NCBI RefSeq assembly: GCF_025950235.1
Contig: NZ_JAPDDT010000011.1
Span: forward strand, 124,001-188,000
DNA from: Luteolibacter arcticus
GTDB lineage: Bacteria > Verrucomicrobiota > Verrucomicrobiia > Verrucomicrobiales > Akkermansiaceae
Direction: 5' to 3'
Length of the DNA: 64,000 nt
Part shown: positions 9,715 to 18,034 of the stretch, in pieces
How the letters are laid out: the number at the start of each line of letters is the position of its first letter
Numbering within the stretch: the first letter of the stretch is position 1
The notes under the pieces: generated by a model
The model's database searches: none
Seen by the model: only the letters and a program-made list of their open reading frames with translations
Told to the model about the DNA's origin: nothing
Position numbers and translations under genes: made by a program

Positions 9715-12700
9715 ATGAAGCACCCGTTCCTTTCCACCCTGTTCTGCGCGCTGGGCTTGCTGGTTCCCCATGCGGTCGAGGCGGCGACCTTCAGTGCGCC
9801 CGGCTTCGTGCAGGAGACGATTTACCAAGGCAATGGCATGATCTCGATGCGCTTCGATTTCGCCGGGCGCTTGTGGGTCAGTGAGAAGCAGGGCCGGGTG
9901 CTGGTGCTTTCGCCGACTTCGCCGACGAGCTTCGGGCCGCCGGTCGTTTTCGCGGACCTGGTGTCGCAGGTGAACACGAATGCCGAGAGCGGGATGACCG
10001 GCCTGACGCTCGATCCGGACTTTGAGCACAACCGCTACCTCTACGTGCTTTTTGCGACGGCGACCGACCAGCGGATCGTGCGGATGACTTCGAATGCGGC
10101 TTTCACCGCCGTGGTCCCCAATTCCGAGGTGGTCCTGCTGAGCGGGCTGCCGAACACGGTCGGCATCCACAAGGCCGGCGACATCGATTTCCACCCGCAC
10201 GACCCGCACAATCTCTACGTGATGCTGGGGGACGACGGGAACCGGGACCTGGTGGGCAATCTCGGTCTCTATAACGGGAAGATCCTCAAGATCAGCGCCT
10301 CGGACGGCAAGGGGCTGGCGACCAATCCCTACTACGCCGGCGATGTGAACGCCGTCCGCGCGCGGGTGTGGTCCGCGCGCTACCGGAATCCCTTCCGCTT
10401 CACCTTCGACCCCGCCGCGCCGATTCCCGACGTGCTCTACATTTCGGAAAACGGCGATGGCACCGACCGCATTGCGCGCATTGAGAAAGGTGCGGACGGC
10501 GGTTGGCCGGAGCTGTTCACCGCGGATTCCGTCGATGGCGCGCGGGAGGTTCTGCAGACCTCCTCGCCCTCGAAGACCGGGATCGCGATCATTCGCAGTG
10601 GGCCGCTCTCGGTCGGCGGCGCGCCAACGCTCTACAATGCACGGCATAACAGCGAGGTGATGCGCTGGACGCTCACCGGGGCGGGCCTTGATACGCTGAC
10701 GCCGGTGCCGGCGGATGGCGGCGGTGCGTTCGCCGGGGACTTCGGGCACAATATCGCGAGCTTCACCGCGGGTCCGGATGGCGCGCTCTATTACACGTCC
10801 AGCGACCAGGGTGCGGCCACCGGCACGGGCAGCCGGCTCGCGCGGATCCGCTTTGTCGGCGGCACCCAGCCGGTCGCGACGTTCACGGCCACTCCGGAAA
10901 GCGGGCAGTCGCCGCTGGAAGTCAGCTTCACCGATGGCTCGACGGCGCCCGGCAGCAGCGTCGCCTCGTGGAGCTGGGACTTCGGCGATGGCAGCTTCTC
11001 GACCTCGCAGAATCCGGTGCATACCTACACGGCTCCCGGAGTCTATGATGTCGCGCTCACCATCACGAGCGGCCAAGGGCTGCAGGACACGGAGGTGGTG
11101 ACGGTCACGGCGTATCATGCGACGACGGTCACTCTAACAGGCCAGATTGATGATGGCCGCACGCTACCGGCCAGCGTTCTCGCGGCGGCGACGGAGCTTC
11201 GTTTCTATCAGAAGGATGGCGTCACGCCGCTGGCCGTCTCGGGAGGGACTGGCGTGGCGGGGAATGCGCTCGCGATTCCGACGGGCGGCGAGATCGCTGT
11301 GACCTTCTCGGCGCAGATCACGGGCGATGCGATGGTCGTGTCCGCGGGTGAGCCGGCAGGGGACGGGGTGGAGGCGGCGTTCGCGGGGGTGGCGCTCTCG
11401 ACCACCGGCTCGAGCCAGGACGTGGCGGTGGACTTCCACCTTTCGGATACGATGCTGCGCGGTCGGGTTCTCGACACCATCGGGGAGCCCGCCCAAGTGG
11501 ACGTGGGGATTTCGCGGGGCGCTGCGGGAAGCTATCAGGACTTCGCGGGGGGACGGGATTTCCTTCCCGGGTCCGGCATCCCGGCGAGCGGGGTGGACCA
11601 TCGCGTCGTGGTCGATGTGCTGGGCTACTATCATGTGCCGATCCCCACCGGCGCGGGCAATGCTACCTTCCATCTCGACACCAGTGCCGACACGCTGGCT
11701 GCGAGCCATGGCAAGGTGAAGACGACCGTGGCCGTGGGTGGCTCGGGAACGGTCGTGAAGGATCTCACCATCGGGCTCTATCACGGCGGCTTGAACGAGG
11801 TGGATCTCTCCGGCATCGCGGTGACGCCCAATGTCGATTTCGAGACGCAGATCGAGCCGATCCTCAGCAGCCTGTGCTCGGCGTGTCACAATGACATCGC
11901 GACTAACAGCTACGGCCTCGATCTCCAGACGGGTGCCGTTTACAGCGAGCTGGTGGACAAGGAGAGCGGGGAGGCGCCGGGCGTGAAGCTCGTCCAATCC
12001 GGCTCCGCCGCGCGCAGCTACCTGATGGAGAAGCTCAGCGCTTCAGCACCCCAGGTCGGCACTTCCATGCGTCCCGGCGATCCGATGTCCGTGACCCAGC
12101 AGGCGCTGATCCGCGACTGGATCAACCAGCTCACGCCGCCCGATCCCGACGCGCCGCCGGAGATCGACAGCGCGCTCGCGAAGTCCGCTGTGGTCGGCAT
12201 GCCCTTCACCTATCAGATCACCGCCATCAATCTGCCCGTCAGCTTCGGCGCCGCGAATCTGCCTGCCGGGCTGGAGCTCAATCCCGCGACCGGCGTGATC
12301 TCGGGAACGCCTACTGCGGCGGGCGTGGTGGAAAGCACCATCACCGCGACCAACGACAATGGCACCGGAGCCGGAACGCTCGTCTTCACCATCACCGCCG
12401 GACCGCCACCGGTGATCACCAGCCCGCTGGCTGTCAGCGGTGCGGTCAATGTCGCGTTCTCCTACATCATCGGCGCGCAGAACAACCCGGTCAGCTTCAC
12501 CGCCAGCGGTGTGCCGTCGGGCTTCTCGTTCAATACGGCCACCGGTGAAATTTCCGGCACTCCCACCGAGACCGGCACGAGCACGCTGACCATCACCGCG
12601 ACGAACGCCAATGGCACCGACACGGAAACGCTGCAGCTTTCGTTCATTGCGAACCTCTCCGTCGGCCGGACGAACTCGGTCTCGACCTCGAGCAACATCA

Positions 12701-14424
12701 ATGCCGGGAGCAGCGGTGCCGCGGCGGTGGACCTGGACTTCAATGGCAGCCGGTGGGAATCCATTCACAACGTGGATCCGCAGTGGATCTCGATCGACCT
12801 CGGTGCCGTGAAGGAGGTCCGGAAGGTTGTGCTGAAATGGGAGGGGGCCGGCGGCAAGGATTACAAGCTGCAGGTATCCGACAACGCGGGCGGCCCGTGG
12901 ACCGACATGGTGACCGTGACCGGCAATACGACGACGGGAACGAATCTCGTTTACGACAATCTCGATTTCACCGGCCGTCATGTCCGGATGTACGGCACGG
13001 CTCGTACTTCGCCGTACGGCTACTCGCTCTACAACTTCGAGGTCTGGGGCATGGACTTCGATGAAAGCGCGCTGCCGCCCGTCATCACCAGCGGGCTCAC
13101 CGCGAACGGGATGGTCGATACCGCCTTCAGCTACCAGATCGTGGCCACGCGCTACCCGACCAGCTATGGTGCCAGCGGCCTGCCCGCGGGTCTGGAGATC
13201 AATGCCGCCACCGGGGAGATCCACGGCATGCCCGCCGCCGCCGGATCCAGCAACATCGGCATCTCCGCGACGAATGCCAATGGCACCGCCAACGCGACGC
13301 TCTCCCTGACGGTGACCACCGGCCCGGTGCCGGACATCACCAGCCTGCTGACGGCGAATGGCACGGTCGGCACCCCCTTCAGCTACACCATCGCCGCGAC
13401 GAACTCGCCCACCAGCTATGACGCCACCGGCCTGCCCGGTGTCCTCTCCCTCAATACCTCCACCGGTGTGATTTCCGGCACGCCTTCGGCGGCCTTCTCG
13501 GGGAATGTCACGATCTCCGCCACCAATGCCCACGGCACGGACACCGCGACGCTCGCGCTCGTCATCGCTCCGAACATCGTGAATCTCTCCGTTGGCCGGC
13601 CGACCGATGCCTCCAGCAGCATCAATGGCAATAGCACCGGTGCCGCGGCGGTGGACCTTAACTTCACCACCAGCCGGTGGGAATCCATCCATCAGGTCGA
13701 TCCCCAGTGGATGTATATCGATCTCGGCGCGCCGAAGTCGATCCGCAGGGTGGTCCTGAAGTGGGAGAACGCGGGCGGCAAGAACTACAAGCTGCAGGTG
13801 GCCGATTCCTCCGATGGCCCGTGGACCGACATGGTGACGGTGACCAATAACACGACCACCGGAACGAATCTCGTTTACGACAATCTCGACTTCACCGGCC
13901 GCTACGTCCGGATGTACGGCACCACTCGTACTACGGGCTATGGTTACTCGCTCTACAACTTCGAGGTGTGGGGCAGCGACCCGCCTCCGGTGGCACCCTT
14001 CGACACGTGGCGTGAGCAGCAGTTCGGCGAGCTTGCGGACAGTCCCGACGCGCTTCCCGAGGCCGACTTCGATCATGACGGTCAGGCAAACGTGCTTGAG
14101 TTCGTGCTGGGCACGGATCCGAAGGCCGCGGGAGCGGACCCCGGCTACTCCGCCGCCATCGGGTCCGGCAACAAGCTGGAGTTCTCCTTCAGCCGCCCGC
14201 TGCAGATGGCGGGGGTCACGATCACCCTCAGCGCCTCGGATACGCTGAACGCCGGAAGCTGGGAGACCCTGGCCACCAAGGTGGGAGACGCTGCCTGGAC
14301 CATTGCTCCCGGCGCCGCAGTGGAGGATCCCGGCACTGGCCCGGTCATCGTCACGGATTCCAAGACCCTTCCCGGCACCCCCCCGCGGCGCTTTCTCCGG
14401 CTCGGCGCGGAGATCACGCCCTAA
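9715..14424 (+). CDS. Exported glucose/sorbosone dehydrogenase-like protein with PKD, c-type heme, He_PIG and two discoidin domains
   Basis: The protein has 1569 aa and a signal peptide (MKHPFLSTLFCALGLLVPHAVEA). Residues about 25-385 look like the six-bladed PQQ-type sugar dehydrogenase/HHIP fold (FDFAGRLWVSEKQGRV, GMTGLTLDPDFEHNRYLYV, RYRNPFRFTFDP). Residues about 385-465 are a PKD domain (WSWDFGDGS...HTYTAPGVYDVALTI). A c-heme site CSACH (Cys721, Cys724, His725) lies in a planctomycete-type cytochrome-like domain. After it come two He_PIG domains, an F5/8 type C (discoidin) domain (about 980-1118), two more He_PIG domains, a near-identical second discoidin domain (about 1290-1425), and a C-terminal module with DFDHDGQANVLEFVLGTDP ending in RRFLRLGAEITP. 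A likely role is periplasmic or surface oxidation of a sugar with electrons passed to the heme. The substrate is not predictable. Confidence 0.9.
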   Translation: MKHPFLSTLFCALGLLVPHAVEAATFSAPGFVQETIYQGNGMISMRFDFAGRLWVSEKQGRVLVLSPTSPTSFGPPVVFADLVSQVNTNAESGMTGLTLDPDFEHNRYLYVLFATATDQRIVRMTSNAAFTAVVPNSEVVLLSGLPNTVGIHKAGDIDFHPHDPHNLYVMLGDDGNRDLVGNLGLYNGKILKISASDGKGLATNPYYAGDVNAVRARVWSARYRNPFRFTFDPAAPIPDVLYISENGDGTDRIARIEKGADGGWPELFTADSVDGAREVLQTSSPSKTGIAIIRSGPLSVGGAPTLYNARHNSEVMRWTLTGAGLDTLTPVPADGGGAFAGDFGHNIASFTAGPDGALYYTSSDQGAATGTGSRLARIRFVGGTQPVATFTATPESGQSPLEVSFTDGSTAPGSSVASWSWDFGDGSFSTSQNPVHTYTAPGVYDVALTITSGQGLQDTEVVTVTAYHATTVTLTGQIDDGRTLPASVLAAATELRFYQKDGVTPLAVSGGTGVAGNALAIPTGGEIAVTFSAQITGDAMVVSAGEPAGDGVEAAFAGVALSTTGSSQDVAVDFHLSDTMLRGRVLDTIGEPAQVDVGISRGAAGSYQDFAGGRDFLPGSGIPASGVDHRVVVDVLGYYHVPIPTGAGNATFHLDTSADTLAASHGKVKTTVAVGGSGTVVKDLTIGLYHGGLNEVDLSGIAVTPNVDFETQIEPILSSLCSACHNDIATNSYGLDLQTGAVYSELVDKESGEAPGVKLVQSGSAARSYLMEKLSASAPQVGTSMRPGDPMSVTQQALIRDWINQLTPPDPDAPPEIDSALAKSAVVGMPFTYQITAINLPVSFGAANLPAGLELNPATGVISGTPTAAGVVESTITATNDNGTGAGTLVFTITAGPPPVITSPLAVSGAVNVAFSYIIGAQNNPVSFTASGVPSGFSFNTATGEISGTPTETGTSTLTITATNANGTDTETLQLSFIANLSVGRTNSVSTSSNINAGSSGAAAVDLDFNGSRWESIHNVDPQWISIDLGAVKEVRKVVLKWEGAGGKDYKLQVSDNAGGPWTDMVTVTGNTTTGTNLVYDNLDFTGRHVRMYGTARTSPYGYSLYNFEVWGMDFDESALPPVITSGLTANGMVDTAFSYQIVATRYPTSYGASGLPAGLEINAATGEIHGMPAAAGSSNIGISATNANGTANATLSLTVTTGPVPDITSLLTANGTVGTPFSYTIAATNSPTSYDATGLPGVLSLNTSTGVISGTPSAAFSGNVTISATNAHGTDTATLALVIAPNIVNLSVGRPTDASSSINGNSTGAAAVDLNFTTSRWESIHQVDPQWMYIDLGAPKSIRRVVLKWENAGGKNYKLQVADSSDGPWTDMVTVTNNTTTGTNLVYDNLDFTGRYVRMYGTTRTTGYGYSLYNFEVWGSDPPPVAPFDTWREQQFGELADSPDALPEADFDHDGQANVLEFVLGTDPKAAGADPGYSAAIGSGNKLEFSFSRPLQMAGVTITLSASDTLNAGSWETLATKVGDAAWTIAPGAAVEDPGTGPVIVTDSKTLPGTPPRRFLRLGAEITP

Positions 14425-14440
14425 GGTTCCAGTGGGGGCA

Positions 14441-14469
14441 GCCCGGCGGAGGTAAGCGATCCGCCGGGC
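14441..14469. terminator. GC hairpin between convergent genes, possible bidirectional terminator
   Basis: GCCCGGCGGA and TCCGCCGGGC pair perfectly over 10 bp around a 9-base loop, in the 62 bases between two convergent stop codons. There is no T-tract on either side, so a classical intrinsic terminator is not proven, but the position fits transcription termination for both genes. Confidence 0.5.
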
Positions 14470-14486
14470 ACCGCAAGGCTACCGGT

Positions 14487-15137
14487 TCAATCCTTGCCCT
14501 GCTCGCCGGAGCCCTGCATGCCGAGGAACTTGACCGCGGCCTCGGTGCGGCAGCGGACGTGGAGCTTTTCGTAGATCTGCTTGAGGTGCCAGCGCACGGT
14601 CTCGACGCCCATGCCCAGTTGGTCGGCGATTTCCTTGTTGGCCATGCCCTTGGCGAGGCATTGGAGGACCTCGGTTTCACGGGCGGAGAGGCTGGGGGCT
14701 TCTTGTTCGGGAACGGCGGGCTTGCGAAACGATTCGACGACCTTGAGGGCGATCGCCGGGGTCATGGGGGCGCCGCCGGCGAGGATCTCGCGGATGGCGT
14801 CGACGATGTCCTGCGGCTTGCTGCGCTTGAGGATGTAGCCGCTCGCGCCGGCCTTGAGCGCGTCGAAGATCTTGTCGCCATCCTCATACATGGTGAGGAT
14901 CAGCACGCGTAGGTCGGGCAATAGCCGCTTGATCTTGGCGGTGCATTCGATGCCGGACATGCCAGGGAGGTTGATGTCCATCATTACCAGATCGGGCTTC
15001 AGCTTGGGGATCAGTCGCAGCCCTTCTTCTCCCGAGGCGAAGCCCGCGAGGCATTCGCAGCCGGGAATCGACTCGACCAATTCGGCGAGGCTGGCGCGGA
15101 CGGTGGTATTGTCCTCGACGATGGCGATGCGTTTCAT
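14487..15137 (-). CDS. NarL/FixJ-family response regulator
   Basis: The 216-aa protein starts at ATG 15137. The receiver domain (about 1-120) has the acidic pair Glu8/Asp9, phospho-acceptor Asp54 (MMDINLPGMSG), Thr82 and Lys104, so it looks active. The C-terminal LuxR-type helix-turn-helix (about 148-205) is intact: LSARETEVLQCLAKGMANKEIA and VETVRWHLKQIYEKL. It should be a two-component DNA-binding regulator. No histidine kinase is encoded in the window, so it is an orphan here. It is divergent from the coiled-coil gene at 15354, and their 216-base shared upstream region holds two GC-rich palindromes (15221 and 15244). Confidence 0.95.
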   Translation of the reverse strand: MKRIAIVEDNTTVRASLAELVESIPGCECLAGFASGEEGLRLIPKLKPDLVMMDINLPGMSGIECTAKIKRLLPDLRVLILTMYEDGDKIFDALKAGASGYILKRSKPQDIVDAIREILAGGAPMTPAIALKVVESFRKPAVPEQEAPSLSARETEVLQCLAKGMANKEIADQLGMGVETVRWHLKQIYEKLHVRCRTEAAVKFLGMQGSGEQGKD

Positions 15138-15220
15138 TCGAGAAGCGTGAAGGGTAGCCTGAGGGCGGCGACCGGGGTGCTAGCGTTGCGCGCCGCTGGC
15201 GATTGATCAAGGAGCGGCGA

Positions 15221-15236
15221 CCCCCTCAAGAGGGGG
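15221..15236. repeat. Perfect short hairpin CCCCCTC-AA-GAGGGGG
   Basis: A perfect 7-bp stem with a 2-base loop lies between the divergent starts of the response regulator and the coiled-coil gene. It could be an operator or an RNA hairpin in a leader; nothing in the sequence decides which. Confidence 0.5.
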
Positions 15237-15243
15237 GCTGATA

Positions 15244-15265
15244 ATTCCACCCACAAGGGGGGGCG
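15244..15265. promoter_or_regulatory. 22-bp palindrome-like motif, copy 1
   Basis: ATTCCACCCACAAGGGGGGG followed by CG, 89 bases upstream of the GTG at 15354. It matches the element at 17961-17982 at 18 of 22 positions, including the ATTCC start and the G7 run. Since both copies sit just upstream of plus-strand genes, a shared operator or promoter element is plausible but unproven. Confidence 0.4.
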
Positions 15266-15353
15266 AAAAATCGGGATAACTCCTCCATGGTCGTGTCTAC
15301 CTGTCTCCGGGATGGCCAATGCTTGCCCGGAAGGCTAGGATGAGATCCCTGCC

Positions 15354-17471
15354 GTGAACCCCGATCCGAAAACTCCGAAGCAAGGCGCGAAGAGCCTGAT
15401 GGCTCATCGCGGCTTTGTGGTGGTCGCATTCGTGGTGGCGGGGGTTATTTTCGCCGTGCTGTCCGCGGTGCTCGAGCACCAGAAGAGCGAGACGCGGCGG
15501 CAGGAACTGTCCGATCTGCGGGCCTATCGGGTGCGGCAGCTTTCGGAAATTGGAAAAGAACTCGAAGGTCTGGAGGCCATCAAGCGCCAGGAGCTTCTGC
15601 TCTACGCCCGGAAGCGTGCCGCGGATGCGTCCGCCGATGCGACGGCGCGGGAAAACTCGTCGCTGGAGGCACAGCGCGAGATCGTCGCGGCGCTGGAGAC
15701 CAGCGCGCGTGACTTTGCGCTCTTTGCCGGCAAGCGCTCGAACGCGAGCTTCGACCGGGTCCTGGCAGCGCACGAAACGGCGGCCGATCTTCATTGCAAG
15801 ATCCTCTCGGGGCAGCAGGAGGCGCTCGGCATCCTCGCCCTCCAGCAGCCGGGTCATGAGGCGGTGGCAGCACAGCAGGAAGCCCGCGATGCCCAGATGG
15901 AAGTCGGCGCCGCGCTCAAGGAGCTGGCAGAGGCCCGCGGGATGGCCCGCGGGTCGCGCCTGCGCACTCGCGACGAGCAGCAGTATGATCACCACACCTA
16001 CCACGTGGCACGCGCCGAGCGACGGCTTGCGGAGATTCCGCGAAATCTAACAACGATGGCCGTCCGCGAGCGGCAGTTGGCGGAGATGGAAAGGGACGTG
16101 GCCAAGGAACTCGAAGTGTCGGTGGGAGACGCGCTGGCGAAGTTGGAACTGCAGGCGACGACGGTGCGGGAGGCCTTGGCCGATGTGGGAAAGCGGAAGG
16201 CCGAGGCGGAGAAGCTCCTTGGAGAGTCGAAGGTCGCACTGGTGAAGCATCAGCCGAAAGTCGCGGAACTCAAGGAGGTGCTAGACCGGGAACCGATCCC
16301 ACCGACGCCGCAGGATGAGAAGGCCGCGAGTCTCCAACAGGACGTCATCGCCCTGCAACGGCGAGCGATCGATTTGCAAGCATCCGCACTGGCTGCCTTG
16401 GGTGACTTGCCGGCCACGGTGGATGAGGAGGGGCTCATGCAGGCGCTGGCAGCCTTGGAGGAACCTGTCTCCGCAAGTCAGGATGTCGCCCGCCCGCCCG
16501 ACGCCGTTGCACTGGAGCAGGAGATTCGCGTCGCGTTTCGGAAGATCCATGCGATGGAGCAGATGATGATCGGCCGCCTGCAATTTGCGGACGCCGTTTC
16601 ATCGACGAATCCCGTTCCTTTGAAGAGGTTGACGCAGTCGCCTGACGAGAAGGTCGGCTGCGACGAGATGAGCTCGATGGTCGTCAGCGCGCAAGCGATG
16701 CTCGAGCAAGCTCGCCGGATGGTCTCGGTGCGGGAACAGCCCGAGCATCGCCGCGAGATGGTGAAGCGCTTGGAGAAGTATGCCACGGCGGATTGCGATG
16801 ATCCGGCGCGCGACCTCACGGGCTTGTGGAACGGCGCGGATGACGCGAGATGCGGGCTGCTTCCGGGTGGCCCCGGAGGTCCGCCCTGTCTCGATGCGCA
16901 GACCGTTTCGTTGCCGGCCTTTTCCATGCTGCACCGCGAGGTGTCTCCGCCGCCCGCGTGGTTGTTCGCGGATCACTGGCATGTGCTCGGGCCGTTCGAC
17001 AACTCGGGGCGAGCCAATCTCGACACTTCTTTCGTGGCGGAATCCGTCGTGGATCTGCAGGCGACCTATCCCGGGAAGAACGGCGTGGCGATCGGTTGGG
17101 AGCCCGTTCAATCCGAGATTCCCAATGTGATGCCGCCGTTCCGCGCCTACAACAACGCGCGAAGGATCGAGGGTCTCGACGAGAAAACCGCTCATCTTCA
17201 TAACCTTCAGTTTGCGGTTTACTACGCCTATACCGAGCTTCGCTTTGAAGAGGCCTGCGATCGATGGCTTGCCATTGGTAGCGATGATTCATCAAAGGTT
17301 TGGATCAATGACCAACCGGTCTGGATCAGTGGGAAGAACACCAAGGCGTGGACGCCGACCGAAGGTTACCGGAAGGTGCATTTCAACGCCGGGGTCAACC
17401 GGGTGCTTTATCGCATCGAGAACGGCTCGGACCGTACGGAGTTCTCGTTGTTGATCGGGATGCAGCCTTAG
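15354..17471 (+). CDS. Membrane-anchored coiled-coil protein with C-terminal beta-rich domain, function unknown
   Basis: The 705-aa frame starts at a GTG. A single transmembrane helix (residues about 20-42, FVVVAFVVAGVIFAVLSAVL) is followed by a long Glu/Ala/Arg-rich stretch (about 45-480) with heptad-like spacing, probably coiled coil and probably outside the cytoplasm. The last ~170 residues (from WLFADHWHVLGPFDN) contain WLAIGSDDSSKVWINDQPVW, which resembles PA14- or sialate-esterase-like beta domains where a sugar-contacting loop follows the SDD-x-S-x-V-W-x-N pattern. I do not recognise a named family. It lies upstream of the Verru_Chthon A homologue, separated by the repeat-rich gap, and both have the same 22-bp motif upstream. 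Confidence 0.85.
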   Translation: MNPDPKTPKQGAKSLMAHRGFVVVAFVVAGVIFAVLSAVLEHQKSETRRQELSDLRAYRVRQLSEIGKELEGLEAIKRQELLLYARKRAADASADATARENSSLEAQREIVAALETSARDFALFAGKRSNASFDRVLAAHETAADLHCKILSGQQEALGILALQQPGHEAVAAQQEARDAQMEVGAALKELAEARGMARGSRLRTRDEQQYDHHTYHVARAERRLAEIPRNLTTMAVRERQLAEMERDVAKELEVSVGDALAKLELQATTVREALADVGKRKAEAEKLLGESKVALVKHQPKVAELKEVLDREPIPPTPQDEKAASLQQDVIALQRRAIDLQASALAALGDLPATVDEEGLMQALAALEEPVSASQDVARPPDAVALEQEIRVAFRKIHAMEQMMIGRLQFADAVSSTNPVPLKRLTQSPDEKVGCDEMSSMVVSAQAMLEQARRMVSVREQPEHRREMVKRLEKYATADCDDPARDLTGLWNGADDARCGLLPGGPGGPPCLDAQTVSLPAFSMLHREVSPPPAWLFADHWHVLGPFDNSGRANLDTSFVAESVVDLQATYPGKNGVAIGWEPVQSEIPNVMPPFRAYNNARRIEGLDEKTAHLHNLQFAVYYAYTELRFEEACDRWLAIGSDDSSKVWINDQPVWISGKNTKAWTPTEGYRKVHFNAGVNRVLYRIENGSDRTEFSLLIGMQP

Positions 17472-17545
17472 GTGCGGTCTGGAGAATATCGTCGGAATGG
17501 TGCTTTCAAAATTGAGAAAAGGCGAGGAGGAAGGCCGGTGTCTTG

Positions 17546-17634
17546 CGTCCCAACGGGACGATTCATAATAGCCCGGCACGAAAGTGCCGGGTAGGCAGGA
17601 CAAACCGATCGTGTCCCAACGGGACACCTCAAGC
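17546..17634 (-). repeat. Bipartite REP-like palindromic element, left arm of long inverted repeat
   Basis: The arm contains CGTCCCAACGGGACG, then ATTCATAATAGC, then CCGGCACGAAAGTGCCGGGTAG, then GTGTCCCAACGGGACACCTCA. Its reverse complement matches 17739-17826 closely (CGTCCCGTTGGGACG, CCGGCACTTCGTGCCGGG, TGAGGTGTCCC-TTGGGACACGAT). Each component is itself a hairpin. A further copy of the first two parts lies at 25179-25220, so this is a dispersed element. Confidence 0.8.
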
Positions 17635-17738
17635 GGGGAGAAGTCCGCGTATCGGCAAGGCAAGTTGCCCACGCCACGCGCCGACGCAAAGCGCTCAAGC
17701 CACGGCTTCGGAGCCCGTCTAACAGACCGCCGGAAGAC

Positions 17739-17826
17739 GCATGAGGTGTCCCTTTGGGACACGATGCTCGCCCACGGTCTACCCGGCACTTCGTGCCGGG
17801 CTGTTATGAGCCGTCCCGTTGGGACG
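17739..17826 (+). repeat. Bipartite REP-like palindromic element, right arm of long inverted repeat
   Basis: Inverted counterpart of 17546-17634. In this orientation the order is TGAGGTGTCCCTTTGGGACA, a short spacer, CCGGCACTTCGTGCCGGG, CTGTTATGAGC, then CGTCCCGTTGGGACG. The last palindrome continues directly into the 28-bp tandem repeat. Confidence 0.8.
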
Positions 17827-17889
17827 AAGAACGATGAACCGTTCCGTTGGGACGAAGAACGATGAACCGTCCCGTTGGGACGAAGAACG
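17811..17889 (+). repeat. 28-bp tandem repeat, 2.8 copies
   Basis: The unit CCGTCCCGTTGGGACGAAGA plus ACGATGAA occurs at 17811-17838, 17839-17866 (one change, CCGTTCCG) and, shortened, 17867-17889. The core of each unit is the CGTCCCGTTGGGACG palindrome of the adjoining REP-like element, so the array looks like local amplification of its end. The units are contiguous with no spacers, so it is not a CRISPR array. Confidence 0.85.
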
Positions 17890-17960
17890 TTTTTCCATAA
17901 GTCCGCGTGCTTCGAGTCACGTTGCTGATGATGTAGGGAGCGAGGGAAAGTTTCTATCGG

Positions 17961-17982
17961 ATTCCCCCCGCATGGGGGGGTG
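17961..17982. promoter_or_regulatory. 22-bp palindrome-like motif, copy 2
   Basis: ATTCCCCCCGCATGGGGGGG followed by TG. It contains a perfect CCCCCC-GCAT-GGGGGG stem and matches the element at 15244-15265 at 18 of 22 positions. It lies 52 bases upstream of the ATG at 18035. Confidence 0.4.
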
Positions 17983-18034
17983 GCAACTCTGGGCACGGGT
18001 GTATTTACAACAGTAACCCTTGTTAATCCTCACG

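Larger units (their letters stand above)
17472..18034. other. Repeat-rich intergenic region
   Basis: About 560 bases without a supported gene. Frames here are interrupted by palindromic repeats. From left to right it holds a left inverted-repeat arm (17546-17634), a unique centre of about 100 bases, a right arm (17739-17826), a 28-bp tandem repeat (17811-17889) and a 22-bp palindrome (17961-17982) just before the next gene. Confidence 0.75.

Noticed and set aside
12043..14076. 677-codon minus-strand frame
   Set aside because: Antisense to the dehydrogenase/discoidin protein; composition is Gly/Arg/His-rich and no domain is visible.
17811..17889. Possible CRISPR array
   Set aside because: Units are directly contiguous, only 2.8 copies, with no spacers and no cas genes nearby.
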